From Sphingopyxis sp. 2PD (GTDB lineage Bacteria; Pseudomonadota; Alphaproteobacteria; Sphingomonadales; Sphingomonadaceae), in contig NZ_SCMU01000001.1 of the NCBI RefSeq assembly GCF_005503695.1, forward strand, positions 124,001-188,000: 64,000 nucleotides of DNA. The letters are read 5' to 3'. Every line of letters starts with the position of its first letter. Position 1 is the first letter of the stretch. Positions 18,409 to 26,378 of this stretch are shown here, one piece after another. Both the position numbers and the translations under genes were made by a program. The notes under the pieces were generated by a model. It was not told the origin of the DNA. It ran no database searches and saw only the letters and a list, made by a program, of their open reading frames with translations.

Positions 18409-18806
18409 TGCGCCGCGGCTTCGTCATTCCCGCCTGCCTGGGCCTTGCCCTGCTCGCCGCGTGCGGCGACGCCGGCACAGCAGGCGAGAGTGGCCTGCTC
18501 GACACCGCGACGCTCGTGGAGAAATTGCCGCCGGAGGTCCGCGGCGCGGTCACCTCCTACGAGCAGGACCTGTTGAACGCCGCGGCCACCTACAAGGCCG
18601 AGTTCGGCCGCTGGCCGGTCAGCTTCGCCGAGGTGGCATCGGTCGCCGGGGCGCGTGAGGTCGCGACGAATATCCTGGCCGATGGCATCGGCGAGCAGAT
18701 TCCCTTTGCCAGCCGCGAGACGGCGGAAAAGGCCGCCGATGCGATCATCGGCACCGCCGAGCGGCGCGTTCTGGCCCGGATGAAAGCGCAAGATGCGCAA
18801 AATTGA
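18405..18806 (+). CDS. Small lipoprotein embedded in the suf operon
   Basis: This 133-residue protein starts within the sufB stop (ATGATG) and has a lipoprotein signal ([15 protein letters not shown], Cys20). The mature part reads as a helical domain ([20 protein letters not shown]) with a charged C-terminus. No family is recognised. An envelope lipoprotein is not a known part of the SUF machinery, so its operon position is unusual. It may simply be carried along, or it may link envelope state to cluster assembly; the sequence does not say which. Confidence 0.78.
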
Positions 18807-19036
18807 CGATTTTAACGGCTCGCCCAGGCGCCAAGCCAGATCGACGGGAACAGCGATGTCCGCGGCGCTCCCGTTTATGCCCCGAATTGAGACAATATGG
18901 GGTGAAAACCACCTCAACTCCGGCATTAACCGGCCCGAATTAACTATAATTATCACCAGTCCGCATCCGGGGACATGGGACGTCACGCCTTTGTCATATG
19001 CTCGCCCTCTGTCCGATTCGATCCGGAGAAACAGCC

Positions 19037-19300
19037 ATGGCACGCGGTTTGGAATTCAACTGGTCGGACGCCGATCTGGTCGTCCATCCTGTGCAGGCGG
19101 TGACCGCCTATCCGACGCATCAGGGCGTGATCATTCGGCAACAGAAAAAATCGGAACGCGATCGCGACGAGGTGATCACCGTTCCGCATCACGCGGTGAC
19201 CATGCTCATCCGGCGCTTGCAGCATCTGCAGAACACCAGTGTGATCAGCGTCGAAGAAGTCGCCAATTCGGAACTGGCGGAAATCTTCGCCGCCGAATAG
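19037..19300 (+). CDS. Unknown small protein between sufB and sufC
   Basis: This 87-residue protein starts at the ATG of MARGLEFNWSDADLVV, with GGAGAAAC just upstream. It reads as a compact mixed-fold domain (PVQAVTAYPTHQGVIIRQQ, ERDRDEVITVPHHAVTMLIRRLQHL, VISVEEVANSELAEIF) with no signal peptide or membrane segment. No family is recognised. About 230 bases separate it from the preceding lipoprotein gene. That gap holds TATAAT (in AACTATAATTATC near 18945), so it may begin a second transcript that continues into sufC. Confidence 0.72.
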   Translation: MARGLEFNWSDADLVVHPVQAVTAYPTHQGVIIRQQKKSERDRDEVITVPHHAVTMLIRRLQHLQNTSVISVEEVANSELAEIFAAE

Positions 19301-19404
19301 GCGCGGCCCGCTCGCTGCCCCACGCGGGCCTGCCCCACATCCAGTCCTCAATTCGGTGCGCCCTCTCGGCGCGCGCCGCGCTTCGCTCTGCCTGAAAGCC
19401 TCAC

Positions 19405-20235
19405 ATGCTCAAAATTGAAAATCTCCACGCCACCGTCGCCGACAAGCCGATCCTGAAAGGCCTGTCGCTCGCCATCAACGCGGGCGAGATCCATGCGATC
19501 ATGGGCCCCAATGGCGCGGGCAAGTCGACGCTGTCCTACGTCCTCGGCGGCCGCCCCGGCTATGAGGTCACCGAGGGGTCGGTGATGTTCGCGCCTAACG
19601 TGATCCCCGGCGAAAGCCGGGGTTCAGATGGCGCTCTCGAACTGGGCCCCGATTTTCGTCGGGGAACGGGAACGACCGAGACGCTTGACCTCCTCGCGCT
19701 CGATCCGCACGAGCGCGCCGCGGCGGGCCTGTTCTTGGGCTTCCAATATCCGGTCGAAATCCCCGGCGTCTCGAACGTCCAGTTCCTCCGCGAAAGCCTC
19801 AACGCCCAGCGCAAGGCGCGTGGGCAAGAACCTTTGTCGGGCGGCGATTTCCTGAAGCTCGCGCGCGAAAAGGCAGGGCTTTTGAAGCTCGACATGGACA
19901 TGCTCAAGCGCCCGGTGAACGTCGGCTTTTCGGGCGGCGAGAAAAAGCGCAACGAGATGGTGCAGATGGGTATCCTCGATCCCAAGCTCGCGATCCTCGA
20001 CGAGACGGACTCGGGGCTGGACATCGACGCGCTGCGCGTCGTCGGCGACGGGATCAATACGATCATGCGCCGCCCCGACAAGGCGGTGCTGCTGATCACC
20101 CACTATCAGCGCCTGCTCGACTATGTGCAGCCGGATTTCGTCCACGTCCTCGCCGCCGGGCGAATCGTCAAGTCGGGCGGACCCGAGCTCGCACTCGAAC
20201 TCGAACGCGAAGGCTATGCGGAGATCGCGGCGTGA
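19405..20235 (+). CDS. sufC: SUF ATPase SufC, with an in-frame repeat-derived insert
   Basis: This 276-residue ABC-type ATPase powers the SufBCD scaffold. Walker A is GPNGAGKST (residues 34-42), the signature is FSGGEKKRNE, and Walker B is LAILDETDSGLD. Family members are about 247-250 residues. The extra ~27-30 residues (about 63-92) lie between GYEVTEGSVMF and LLALDPHERAAAGLFLGFQYP, which are normally joined by a short strand. They are encoded by a diverged palindromic repeat (19604-19665) of the same family as the intergenic copy at 54304-54384. All motifs are intact and the frame is open, so the protein is probably functional. Confidence 0.97.
   Translation: MLKIENLHATVADKPILKGLSLAINAGEIHAIMGPNGAGKSTLSYVLGGRPGYEVTEGSVMFAPNVIPGESRGSDGALELGPDFRRGTGTTETLDLLALDPHERAAAGLFLGFQYPVEIPGVSNVQFLRESLNAQRKARGQEPLSGGDFLKLAREKAGLLKLDMDMLKRPVNVGFSGGEKKRNEMVQMGILDPKLAILDETDSGLDIDALRVVGDGINTIMRRPDKAVLLITHYQRLLDYVQPDFVHVLAAGRIVKSGGPELALELEREGYAEIAA
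19604..19665. repeat. Palindromic repeat family F3, inside sufC
   Basis: Left arm 19604-19627 (TCCCCGGCGAAAGCCGGGGT and on) is almost identical to the left arm at 54304-54327. Right arm 19642-19665 has several changes from the intergenic copy at 54361-54384. The reading frame stays open through both arms. Confidence 0.92.
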
Positions 20236-20253
20236 TGACGCTGCCCGTCTTTA

Positions 20254-20389
20254 TCCTCCCTGTCGCACAGCGATGGGGAGGTGGCAGCGGCGAAGCCGCT
20301 GACGGAGGGGGCATGGCGCGACGTCGCTGCCCCTCCACCACCGCTTCGCGGCGGTCCCCCTCCCCATGCCCTATGGGCACAGGTAGGAT
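20254..20389. repeat. Palindromic interspersed repeat, family F5, between sufC and sufD
   Basis: It begins TCCTCCCTGTCGCACAGCG and ends in a diverged CACAGGTAGGA, with internal GGAGGTGGCAGCG and CCCCTCCACC boxes as in the copy at 11907-12041. It fills nearly all of the sufC-sufD gap (20236-20392). Confidence 0.88.
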
Positions 20390-20392
20390 CGG

Positions 20393-21124
20393 ATGACGGC
20401 CACCACCCACCCTTCACGCCGCGACGAAGCATGGCGCTACTCCGACATCGACGCGGTGACTGCCGCATGGCCGCTGCCCGCGCCCGAGAGCATCGTCGTG
20501 CCCGCGGGCGGCGAATTTCGCCGCGCGATCGTGCAGGATGCAGGCGCGATCCATCAGATCGAGATGAGCATCGGCAAGGGCGCAACCGCCGCGCTGCACA
20601 TCCTCAACATCGGCGGTGCCTATGGCCGCATCGAGCTCGCGGTGACGCTCCACGAAGGTGCCGACTTCACGCTCGGCGCGGTGCAGATCGGCGGCGGCGA
20701 TCAAAATCTCGAGATCGTCACCACCGTCACCCACGCCGAACCCGGCGCGAAGTCGCGGCAAATCGTGCGGTCGGTGCTCGGCGGCACCGCGACCGGAACC
20801 TATCTCGGCAAGGTCGCCGTCGCGCGCGATGCGCAGCAGACCGACAGCGAGCAGGATGTGAAGGCGATGCTGCTGGGTCGCAGCGCGACCGCCAACGCCA
20901 AGCCCGAACTCGAAATCTTCGCCGACGATGTGAAATGCGCGCACGGCTGCGCGATCGGCGAGCTCGACGCGATGAGCCTCTATTATCTCCAGTCGCGCGG
21001 CCTGCCGCCCGCCGAGGCGAAGAAAATCCTGCTGCAGGCCTTCGTCGCGGGCGTCTTCGACGGCGCCGAGGATGAGGCGCGGTTGCAGGCGCTGGCGCTC
21101 GCCAAGCTGGGGGAATTGGTGTGA
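20393..21124 (+). CDS. sufD: SufD, Fe-S cluster assembly scaffold subunit (short form)
   Basis: This 243-residue protein is the SufD partner of SufB and SufC. It keeps the right-handed beta-helix pattern and the conserved C-terminal CAHGCAIGELD (Cys182, His184), followed by LYYLQSRGLPPAEAKKILLQAFVAGVF. Enterobacterial SufD is about 420 residues, so the N-terminal helical domain is largely missing here; it starts directly with RRDEAWRYSDIDAV. Its stop overlaps the GTG of sufS. The short form could be a lineage feature rather than a truncation. Confidence 0.92.
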   Translation: MTATTHPSRRDEAWRYSDIDAVTAAWPLPAPESIVVPAGGEFRRAIVQDAGAIHQIEMSIGKGATAALHILNIGGAYGRIELAVTLHEGADFTLGAVQIGGGDQNLEIVTTVTHAEPGAKSRQIVRSVLGGTATGTYLGKVAVARDAQQTDSEQDVKAMLLGRSATANAKPELEIFADDVKCAHGCAIGELDAMSLYYLQSRGLPPAEAKKILLQAFVAGVFDGAEDEARLQALALAKLGELV

Positions 21125-22359
21125 GCAATCTCTCTCCCCCGTTCGTCCCGAGCGAAGTCGAGGGACGTGAAACCCGGCGCCAGCGTGTCTCGACCTCGCT
21201 CGACACGAACGGAATCAGGGATCAGTTTCCGGGCCTCACCCCCGGCTGGCATTATCTCGACACCGCCGCGACCGCGCAGAAGCCGCAGGCGGTGATCGAC
21301 GCGACCGTGAACGCGATGGGCCGCGACTATGCGACGGTGCATCGCGGGGTCTATGCGCGCTCGGCCGACATGACGCTCGCCTATGAGGCGGCGCGGCGGC
21401 GGATTGCGGCATTTATCGGCGCAAAGGAAGGGCAGATCGCGTTCGTGCGCGGCGCGACCGAGGCGATCAACCTTGTCGCCTATTCGCATCCGAAAAAGGG
21501 CCGCGTGCTGCTGTCGGTGCTCGAGCATCACAGCAATATCGTGCCTTGGCAGCTCGCGGGCTGGCAGGTCGACGTCTGCCCGCTGACCGCCGATGGCTGT
21601 ATTGACCTCGCTGCCGCCGAGAAGCTGCTCACACCCGAGCATAATATGGTCGCCTTCGCGCATGTCTCGAACGTGCTCGGCAGCCCGCTCGACGTCGCGC
21701 GTGCCGCCGATATCGCGCACCACGTCGGCGCCGAACTGCTGATCGACGGCTGTCAGGCGGTGCCGCGCCTGCCCGTCGATGTCGCCGCGCTTGGCTGCGA
21801 CTATTACGTCTTTTCGGGCCACAAGCTCTACGGCCCCACCGGGATCGGCGTGCTGTGGAGCGACAAACTCGATACGCTCCCGCCCTGGCAGGGGGGCGGA
21901 TCGATGATCGACCGTGTGACGTTTGAAAAGACCACCTATGCCCCCGCCCCCACACGGTTCGAGGCTGGAACGCCTGCGATTATCGAGGCGATCGGGCTGG
22001 CCGCAGCGGTTGATTATGTCGCGGCGCTGGGCGTCGATGCGATCCATGCGCATGAGGTGGCATTGGTGACCAGCTTGCGCGAACAACTTGCGCGCAAGAA
22101 CAGCATCACCCTCTATGGCCCTGAAAACAGTGCTGGAATCGTAAGTTTCTCGATGGCGGGGGTTCATCCGCACGATATCGGCACTATCTTGGACGAAAGC
22201 GGGGTCGCGATCCGCGCCGGGCACCATTGCGCACAGCCGCTGATGGAGCATCTGGGCGTCGCAGCGACCGCGCGCGCGAGTTTTGGCGTGTACAGCAATG
22301 ACGACGATGTGGCGGCGCTGATCGATGGCCTGTCACGCGTCGAGAGGATTTTCGGATGA
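21121..22359 (+). CDS. sufS: SufS-type cysteine desulfurase, with repeat-derived N-terminus
   Basis: This 412-residue PLP enzyme takes sulfur from cysteine for cluster assembly. It has PLP-Lys235 in SGHKLYGPTG and catalytic Cys370 in RAGHHCAQPLMEH, plus AYSHPKKGRVLLSVLEHHSNIVPW-type SufS marks. The start is a GTG overlapping the sufD stop. Residues ~7-30, between the start and the conserved IRDQFPGLTPGWHYLDTAATAQ, are encoded by a palindromic repeat (21140-21212). No ATG lies between the repeat and the conserved region, so the tail is probably translated. No sufE or sufU gene is nearby. Confidence 0.97.
   Translation: MSNLSPPFVPSEVEGRETRRQRVSTSLDTNGIRDQFPGLTPGWHYLDTAATAQKPQAVIDATVNAMGRDYATVHRGVYARSADMTLAYEAARRRIAAFIGAKEGQIAFVRGATEAINLVAYSHPKKGRVLLSVLEHHSNIVPWQLAGWQVDVCPLTADGCIDLAAAEKLLTPEHNMVAFAHVSNVLGSPLDVARAADIAHHVGAELLIDGCQAVPRLPVDVAALGCDYYVFSGHKLYGPTGIGVLWSDKLDTLPPWQGGGSMIDRVTFEKTTYAPAPTRFEAGTPAIIEAIGLAAAVDYVAALGVDAIHAHEVALVTSLREQLARKNSITLYGPENSAGIVSFSMAGVHPHDIGTILDESGVAIRAGHHCAQPLMEHLGVAATARASFGVYSNDDDVAALIDGLSRVERIFG
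21140..21212. repeat. Palindromic repeat family F4, inside the 5' end of sufS
   Basis: Left arm 21140-21167 (CGTTCGTCCCGAGCGAAGTC and on) and right arm 21184-21212 (ending CGCTCGACACGAACGG) are reverse complements with a few mismatches. It is read in frame as SufS residues ~7-30. No second copy was found in this window. Confidence 0.88.
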
Positions 22360-22826
22360 GTGAGGACCGGATGATCAAGGTAGAGGAAGTGACCAGCGTC
22401 GAGGCGCCGCCGAAGGCGCGCGTCGAGGATGTCGAAACCGCTCCCCAAAAGCTCGAACGCAAGCGTGACTATCTTGAGGGTTTCCTCGCTGCCAAGCCCG
22501 CGGCGGTCGATCCGCACGGCGTCGGCGGCGACCTGTACGAGGCCGTGGTCAACGCGCTTAAGGACATTTACGATCCCGAAATCCCGGTGAACATCTACGA
22601 CCTTGGCCTGATCTATAATGTCGAGATCGACGAGGGCCATGCGGTCGTCACCATGACGCTGACCACCCCGCATTGCCCCGTCGCGGAATCGATGCCTGCC
22701 GAAGTCGAATTGCGCGTCGGCGCGGTGCCGGGCGTGGGCGACGCCGAAGTCAATCTGGTCTGGGATCCGCCCTGGTCGCCCGCGAACATGAGCGACGAAG
22801 CGCGGCTTGAGTTGGGAATGTTGTAA
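22356..22826 (+). CDS. sufT: SufT-like MIP18/DUF59 family Fe-S assembly protein
   Basis: This 156-residue protein has a ~50-residue charged N-terminal extension followed by a DUF59/MIP18 domain. The domain reads VVNALKDIYDPEIPVNIYDLGLIYNVEID, then VTMTLTTPHCPVAESMPAEV with the conserved Cys, and VNLVWDPPWSPANMSDEARLELG. SUF-linked members (SufT) help mature Fe-S proteins. Start and stop overlap sufS and sufA by 4 bases and 1 base, which supports co-translation. Confidence 0.92.
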   Translation: MSEDRMIKVEEVTSVEAPPKARVEDVETAPQKLERKRDYLEGFLAAKPAAVDPHGVGGDLYEAVVNALKDIYDPEIPVNIYDLGLIYNVEIDEGHAVVTMTLTTPHCPVAESMPAEVELRVGAVPGVGDAEVNLVWDPPWSPANMSDEARLELGML

Positions 22827-23182
22827 TGAGCGAAACGAAAACCCGCACCCGCCCCGCCGCAGTCACGCTGACCCCCAACGCCGAAGCCCGCGTCGCAGCG
22901 TTGATGGCCGCCGCGCCCGCAAACGCGATCGGCGTCAAGCTGTCGACCCCGCGCCGCGGCTGCTCGGGTCTCGCTTACTCGGTCGATTATGTGACGAGCG
23001 AAGAGCGGTTCGACGAGAAGATCGAAACCCCCGGCGGGGTGTTCTACATCGACGGCGCGTCGGTGCTCTATCTGATCGGCAGCGTCATGGACTGGGTCGA
23101 GGATGATTTCGCCGCGGGTTTTGTGTTCGAGAATCCGAACGCCAAGGGCGCCTGCGGTTGCGGCGAAAGCTTCACAGTCTGA
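22826..23182 (+). CDS. sufA: SufA/IscA (HesB) family A-type Fe-S carrier
   Basis: This 118-residue A-type carrier takes newly built clusters to target proteins. The three conserved cysteines are present: Cys46 in RRGCSGLAYSVD and Cys110/Cys112 in GACGCGESF. It is the last gene of the suf run. Its TGA stop abuts the stop of the convergent extensin-like gene directly, with no bases in between. Confidence 0.96.
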   Translation: MSETKTRTRPAAVTLTPNAEARVAALMAAAPANAIGVKLSTPRRGCSGLAYSVDYVTSEERFDEKIETPGGVFYIDGASVLYLIGSVMDWVEDDFAAGFVFENPNAKGACGCGESFTV

Positions 23183-23899
23183 TCAGCGGCAAACCGACCA
23201 CCCCGCCGTCCGCACCGCCATGTCGAAATGGAAATGGTCGGCATGGGCAGCGTTGTAATCGGGTGACAGCACCGTTGTGAACAGGTCGCACGATCCGTCG
23301 CGCACCGCGTGCAGGAAGTCGCGGCGGACGTCGGCATCGTTCCAGTCGTTGATCAGCGAGATGCGCGTCCCGTCGGCCAGCACAAACGCCGAAATATCGA
23401 TCGCGTTGGCGGTCGAGTGCTGGCTCGGTGTCTGCCCACCGCGGATGCTCCGGCAGTTGTAGCTGCCGAGATTTTCGAGCGCGACGACCTTTTGCCCGAA
23501 GTGCTTTTGCGCCAGCGGCTGGACGACGTCGCGATTCCATAGCGCCATCGCGACGGTCACCGCGCAGCCGGGCGCGGCATTCGCCGGGCGCATCGTCGGA
23601 ACAAAGCGATTGCCGGTGAGGACCAGGCGCTGGCTGGCGCGGCAGGTGCCGGTGCCGATCACCGGACGCCGTTCATATCCGGCGCCCGCGCGGTCGAGCG
23701 CCGCAAAGCAGGCCGTGTCGTCGCGCGCGAGCCCGACCAGCTTGCGCTGCGTCGCCCATCCCTGCGGATGCGCGACCTCGAAGCGCGCGGTTGGCATATG
23801 TTCGGGATGATCGCGCACCCATTGCATGCCGCGGATCGCGCCGAGCGCGAGCACGACAGCGATGCCGAACCAGATCAGATAGGGACGCGCGCTTTTCAC
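23183..23899 (-). CDS. Extensin-like family protein (PF06904-type), membrane-anchored
   Basis: This 238-residue protein has one N-terminal membrane segment (YLIWFGIAVVLALGAIRGM). The exported domain matches the bacterial extensin-like C-terminal family: DDTACFAALDRAG, CRASQRLVLTGN, PGCAVTVAMALWNRDVVQPLAQKHFG, GSYNCRSIRGGQTPSQHSTANAIDISAFVLADG and HADHFHFDMA. The His/Asp pattern (SQHSTANAIDIS ... HADHFHFD) resembles the zinc site of D,D-carboxypeptidase-like cell-wall enzymes, so a peptidoglycan role is plausible. It is convergent with sufA with zero spacing. Confidence 0.88.
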   Translation of the reverse strand: MKSARPYLIWFGIAVVLALGAIRGMQWVRDHPEHMPTARFEVAHPQGWATQRKLVGLARDDTACFAALDRAGAGYERRPVIGTGTCRASQRLVLTGNRFVPTMRPANAAPGCAVTVAMALWNRDVVQPLAQKHFGQKVVALENLGSYNCRSIRGGQTPSQHSTANAIDISAFVLADGTRISLINDWNDADVRRDFLHAVRDGSCDLFTTVLSPDYNAAHADHFHFDMAVRTAGWSVCR

Positions 23900-23936
23900 C
23901 CCATTTCAATGGGGTGCGACGCCGAACTGTGCAAGC

Positions 23937-25337
23937 TCAGAGCGGTACGAATGTCACCTTCAGACCATCCTTCGGACGCGGGATCGGGAGCACCTGCCAT
24001 TTCGGCTCATAGCCCGGCTCGACCACGATGCGGTGCGTCGTGATGACATGATGGAAAAAGATCTTCGCCTGCATGTACGCAAAGTGCAGCCCCAGGCACA
24101 TATGCGCGCCGCCGCCGAACGGCACCCACGCATATTTGTGCCGCTCGCGCGCGATCTCGGGCGAAAAGCGCATCGGGTCGAACTTGTCGGGCTCGGGCCA
24201 ATGCTCCTCCATCATATGCGTATAGGCGGGGCTGACCCCGACCGATGTCCCGGCGGGGATGCGATACCCGCCATATTCGAAATCCTTGAGCGCGCGCCGC
24301 GGGAAACTCGGTACCGGGGGGACGAGGCGCAGCGCCTCCTTGAACGCCCATTCGGTCATTTCCAGCTCGCCCAGGCTGTTGTGGCCGACGCCCTCGCCCG
24401 CGGGCGACACCGCCAGCATTTCCTCGCGCAGCCTGTCCTGCCATTCGGGGTGCTTGGCGAGCATCCACACCATCGACGTGATCGAACTGGTGATCGTGTC
24501 GTGCGCCGCCATCATCAGGAAATTCATATGATCGACGATCGCCTCAGCGCTCATATAGTCGCCATTGTCGTCGCGGGCGCGGCAGATCTGGCTGAAAATA
24601 TCCTCGCCCGTCCCTTCGCGCCGCTCCGGCACCATGCGCCCGAAATATTCGACCAGATAGGCGCGGCCCTTGGCGCCGCGCCCCATCGCCGTGAACGGCA
24701 TCGGCACCCGAACGACGCCGATCGACGCCTGCACCATGTCGACAAAGGCCTTGTTCACCTTGTCGGCCTCGGGGCCAAAGGGAATGCCGAGGAAGCTGGT
24801 CGCGGCCAGGTCGAGCGTCAGTTTCTTGATCGCCGCATAAAATTGGAACGTCTGGCCGCTCCATGACGCGACGCGATCCTTGATCCCTTCGTTCAGCGAT
24901 TCGGCATAATGACGCATCGGCTCGGGCTTGAACGCAACCGACAATATCTTGCGGTCGGCCCGATGCTTTTCGAAATCCATCAGCATCAGCCCGCGCGGGA
25001 ACAGCAGGTTGAGCACCGGTCCCCAGCCCTGTTCGGACGAAAAGATCTTTTCGCGGTCGAACATGACCAGCTCGTTCGCTTCGGGTCCATGCAGCGCGAC
25101 GCTGCGCCCGCCGAAGCTGTTGTTGCGATAGACGCGGCCATATTTGGCGACCATCCGCTTGGTAAAACTGCGATAGTCGCTGAGCTGTTCCAGGGTGTTC
25201 CCGATCACCGGATAACCATCCTCGCCGGGAATATGATCGAGCGCCCGATCGGGGTTGCGCGGCAGCCAATGCTGCGTTTCGGGGCCAAATCGGGCTTCGG
25301 GCCATGTGATCTTGGTCGGCGCGTTCATCGGGTCCAT
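23937..25337 (-). CDS. Cytochrome P450
   Basis: This 466-residue soluble P450 has the I-helix MMAAHDTITSSITS, the K-helix ExxR in KEALRLVPP, and the heme-binding FGGGAHMCLGLHFAY with axial Cys414. It starts with MDPMNAPTKI and lacks a membrane anchor, so it needs separate ferredoxin and reductase partners, none of which is adjacent. The substrate is unknown. Alternative starts 9 bases apart (Met1 or Met4) exist. It stands alone between the extensin-like gene and a divergent lipoprotein gene. Confidence 0.96.
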   Translation of the reverse strand: MDPMNAPTKITWPEARFGPETQHWLPRNPDRALDHIPGEDGYPVIGNTLEQLSDYRSFTKRMVAKYGRVYRNNSFGGRSVALHGPEANELVMFDREKIFSSEQGWGPVLNLLFPRGLMLMDFEKHRADRKILSVAFKPEPMRHYAESLNEGIKDRVASWSGQTFQFYAAIKKLTLDLAATSFLGIPFGPEADKVNKAFVDMVQASIGVVRVPMPFTAMGRGAKGRAYLVEYFGRMVPERREGTGEDIFSQICRARDDNGDYMSAEAIVDHMNFLMMAAHDTITSSITSMVWMLAKHPEWQDRLREEMLAVSPAGEGVGHNSLGELEMTEWAFKEALRLVPPVPSFPRRALKDFEYGGYRIPAGTSVGVSPAYTHMMEEHWPEPDKFDPMRFSPEIARERHKYAWVPFGGGAHMCLGLHFAYMQAKIFFHHVITTHRIVVEPGYEPKWQVLPIPRPKDGLKVTFVPL

Positions 25338-25500
25338 CCTCTGCGGTGCTGCATTCTCGCCAAGCGTATCGCACTACTGACATCGATGCAAGTAACGCGA
25401 TTTGTCGGCTGCGCCACTATTCACCGCAAATTCAACTCGACTCATGCAGCTTCGCCACCAACATGACTGGTCCGCCCGGACCCGACAAAGGATTGGCTCG

Positions 25501-26367
25501 ATGCCCCTGACCTACAAACGCCCCCTCTCCCTCGCGCTCGGCGCCCTCGCCACGACGACGCTCGGCGGTTGCTATTATGGCGACGTCTATGGCGCGAGCT
25601 ATGCGTCGGGCGGCGATTGCGCGGCGCGCTATGGCAGCGCCTATTATGATTATGACGGCTATGCCTATGACGACGGCTATGGCTATGATTGTTACGACGC
25701 GTCGGATTATGGCAGCGGCTTCGTCAACATTGGCTTCGGCGGCGGCTGGTACGACGATTATTATTATCCCGGCTATGGGATGTGGATGTTCGACAATTAC
25801 CGCAACCGCTATCCGCTGCGCGACCATTATCTGAACTATTGGGGCGGCCGCCGCGCGTGGTGGAAACATCATGGCAGCCGCGGTCACGGCCAGCCGGGAC
25901 GCCCCGGCGGCTGGAACCGCGGTGACGGCGATGGGCGGCCGGGCGATGGTCGACCGGACCGTCCCGGCGGCTGGAATCGCGGCGATCGCGACGGTGACGG
26001 CCCGCGCGGCACGCGGCCGGGTCGCGGGCGCGGCGACGGTGCAACCGGCACGCCGCCCGTGACGACCACTCCCGCACGCCCCGGCCGCCCCGATTGGGGG
26101 ACCGCTCGCCCGCGCCCCGTTCCGCAAGTCGACGGCAACACGGGACAGCCCCGCCCCGTCCGCAACAGGCCGGTACGCGCGCCCGGCGAAGCGGTTTCGC
26201 CGCCACGTCGCGGGCCATCGTCATCCGCGATGCCCGATCGCCCCCCGCGGTCGGAGCGTCCGGCGCCGACATTCCGCCAGCCGCCGGCCGCTGCGCAAGC
26301 GCCGCGCGCCAACCCGCCGGCCACGGTCAGCCGGGTCGACGCCGAAAACGCCGTTCGTCCGGAATAG
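25501..26367 (+). CDS. Low-complexity lipoprotein: Tyr/Gly/Asp-rich then Arg/Pro/Gly-rich
   Basis: This 288-residue protein has a lipoprotein signal (LALGALATTTLGGC, lipidated Cys ~24). A Tyr/Gly/Asp-rich block (~25-105) carries many DYDGYAYDDGYGYD-like runs and WYDDYYYPGYGMW. An Arg/Gly/Pro-rich basic tail (~120-288) has repeated RPGGWNRGD units. An acidic aromatic half joined to a basic half suggests a surface or scaffold protein. No enzyme motif is visible. The ATG was chosen because it starts the signal peptide; an upstream extension lacks one. Confidence 0.75.
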   Translation: MPLTYKRPLSLALGALATTTLGGCYYGDVYGASYASGGDCAARYGSAYYDYDGYAYDDGYGYDCYDASDYGSGFVNIGFGGGWYDDYYYPGYGMWMFDNYRNRYPLRDHYLNYWGGRRAWWKHHGSRGHGQPGRPGGWNRGDGDGRPGDGRPDRPGGWNRGDRDGDGPRGTRPGRGRGDGATGTPPVTTTPARPGRPDWGTARPRPVPQVDGNTGQPRPVRNRPVRAPGEAVSPPRRGPSSSAMPDRPPRSERPAPTFRQPPAAAQAPRANPPATVSRVDAENAVRPE

Positions 26368-26378
26368 GATTCAAGCCA

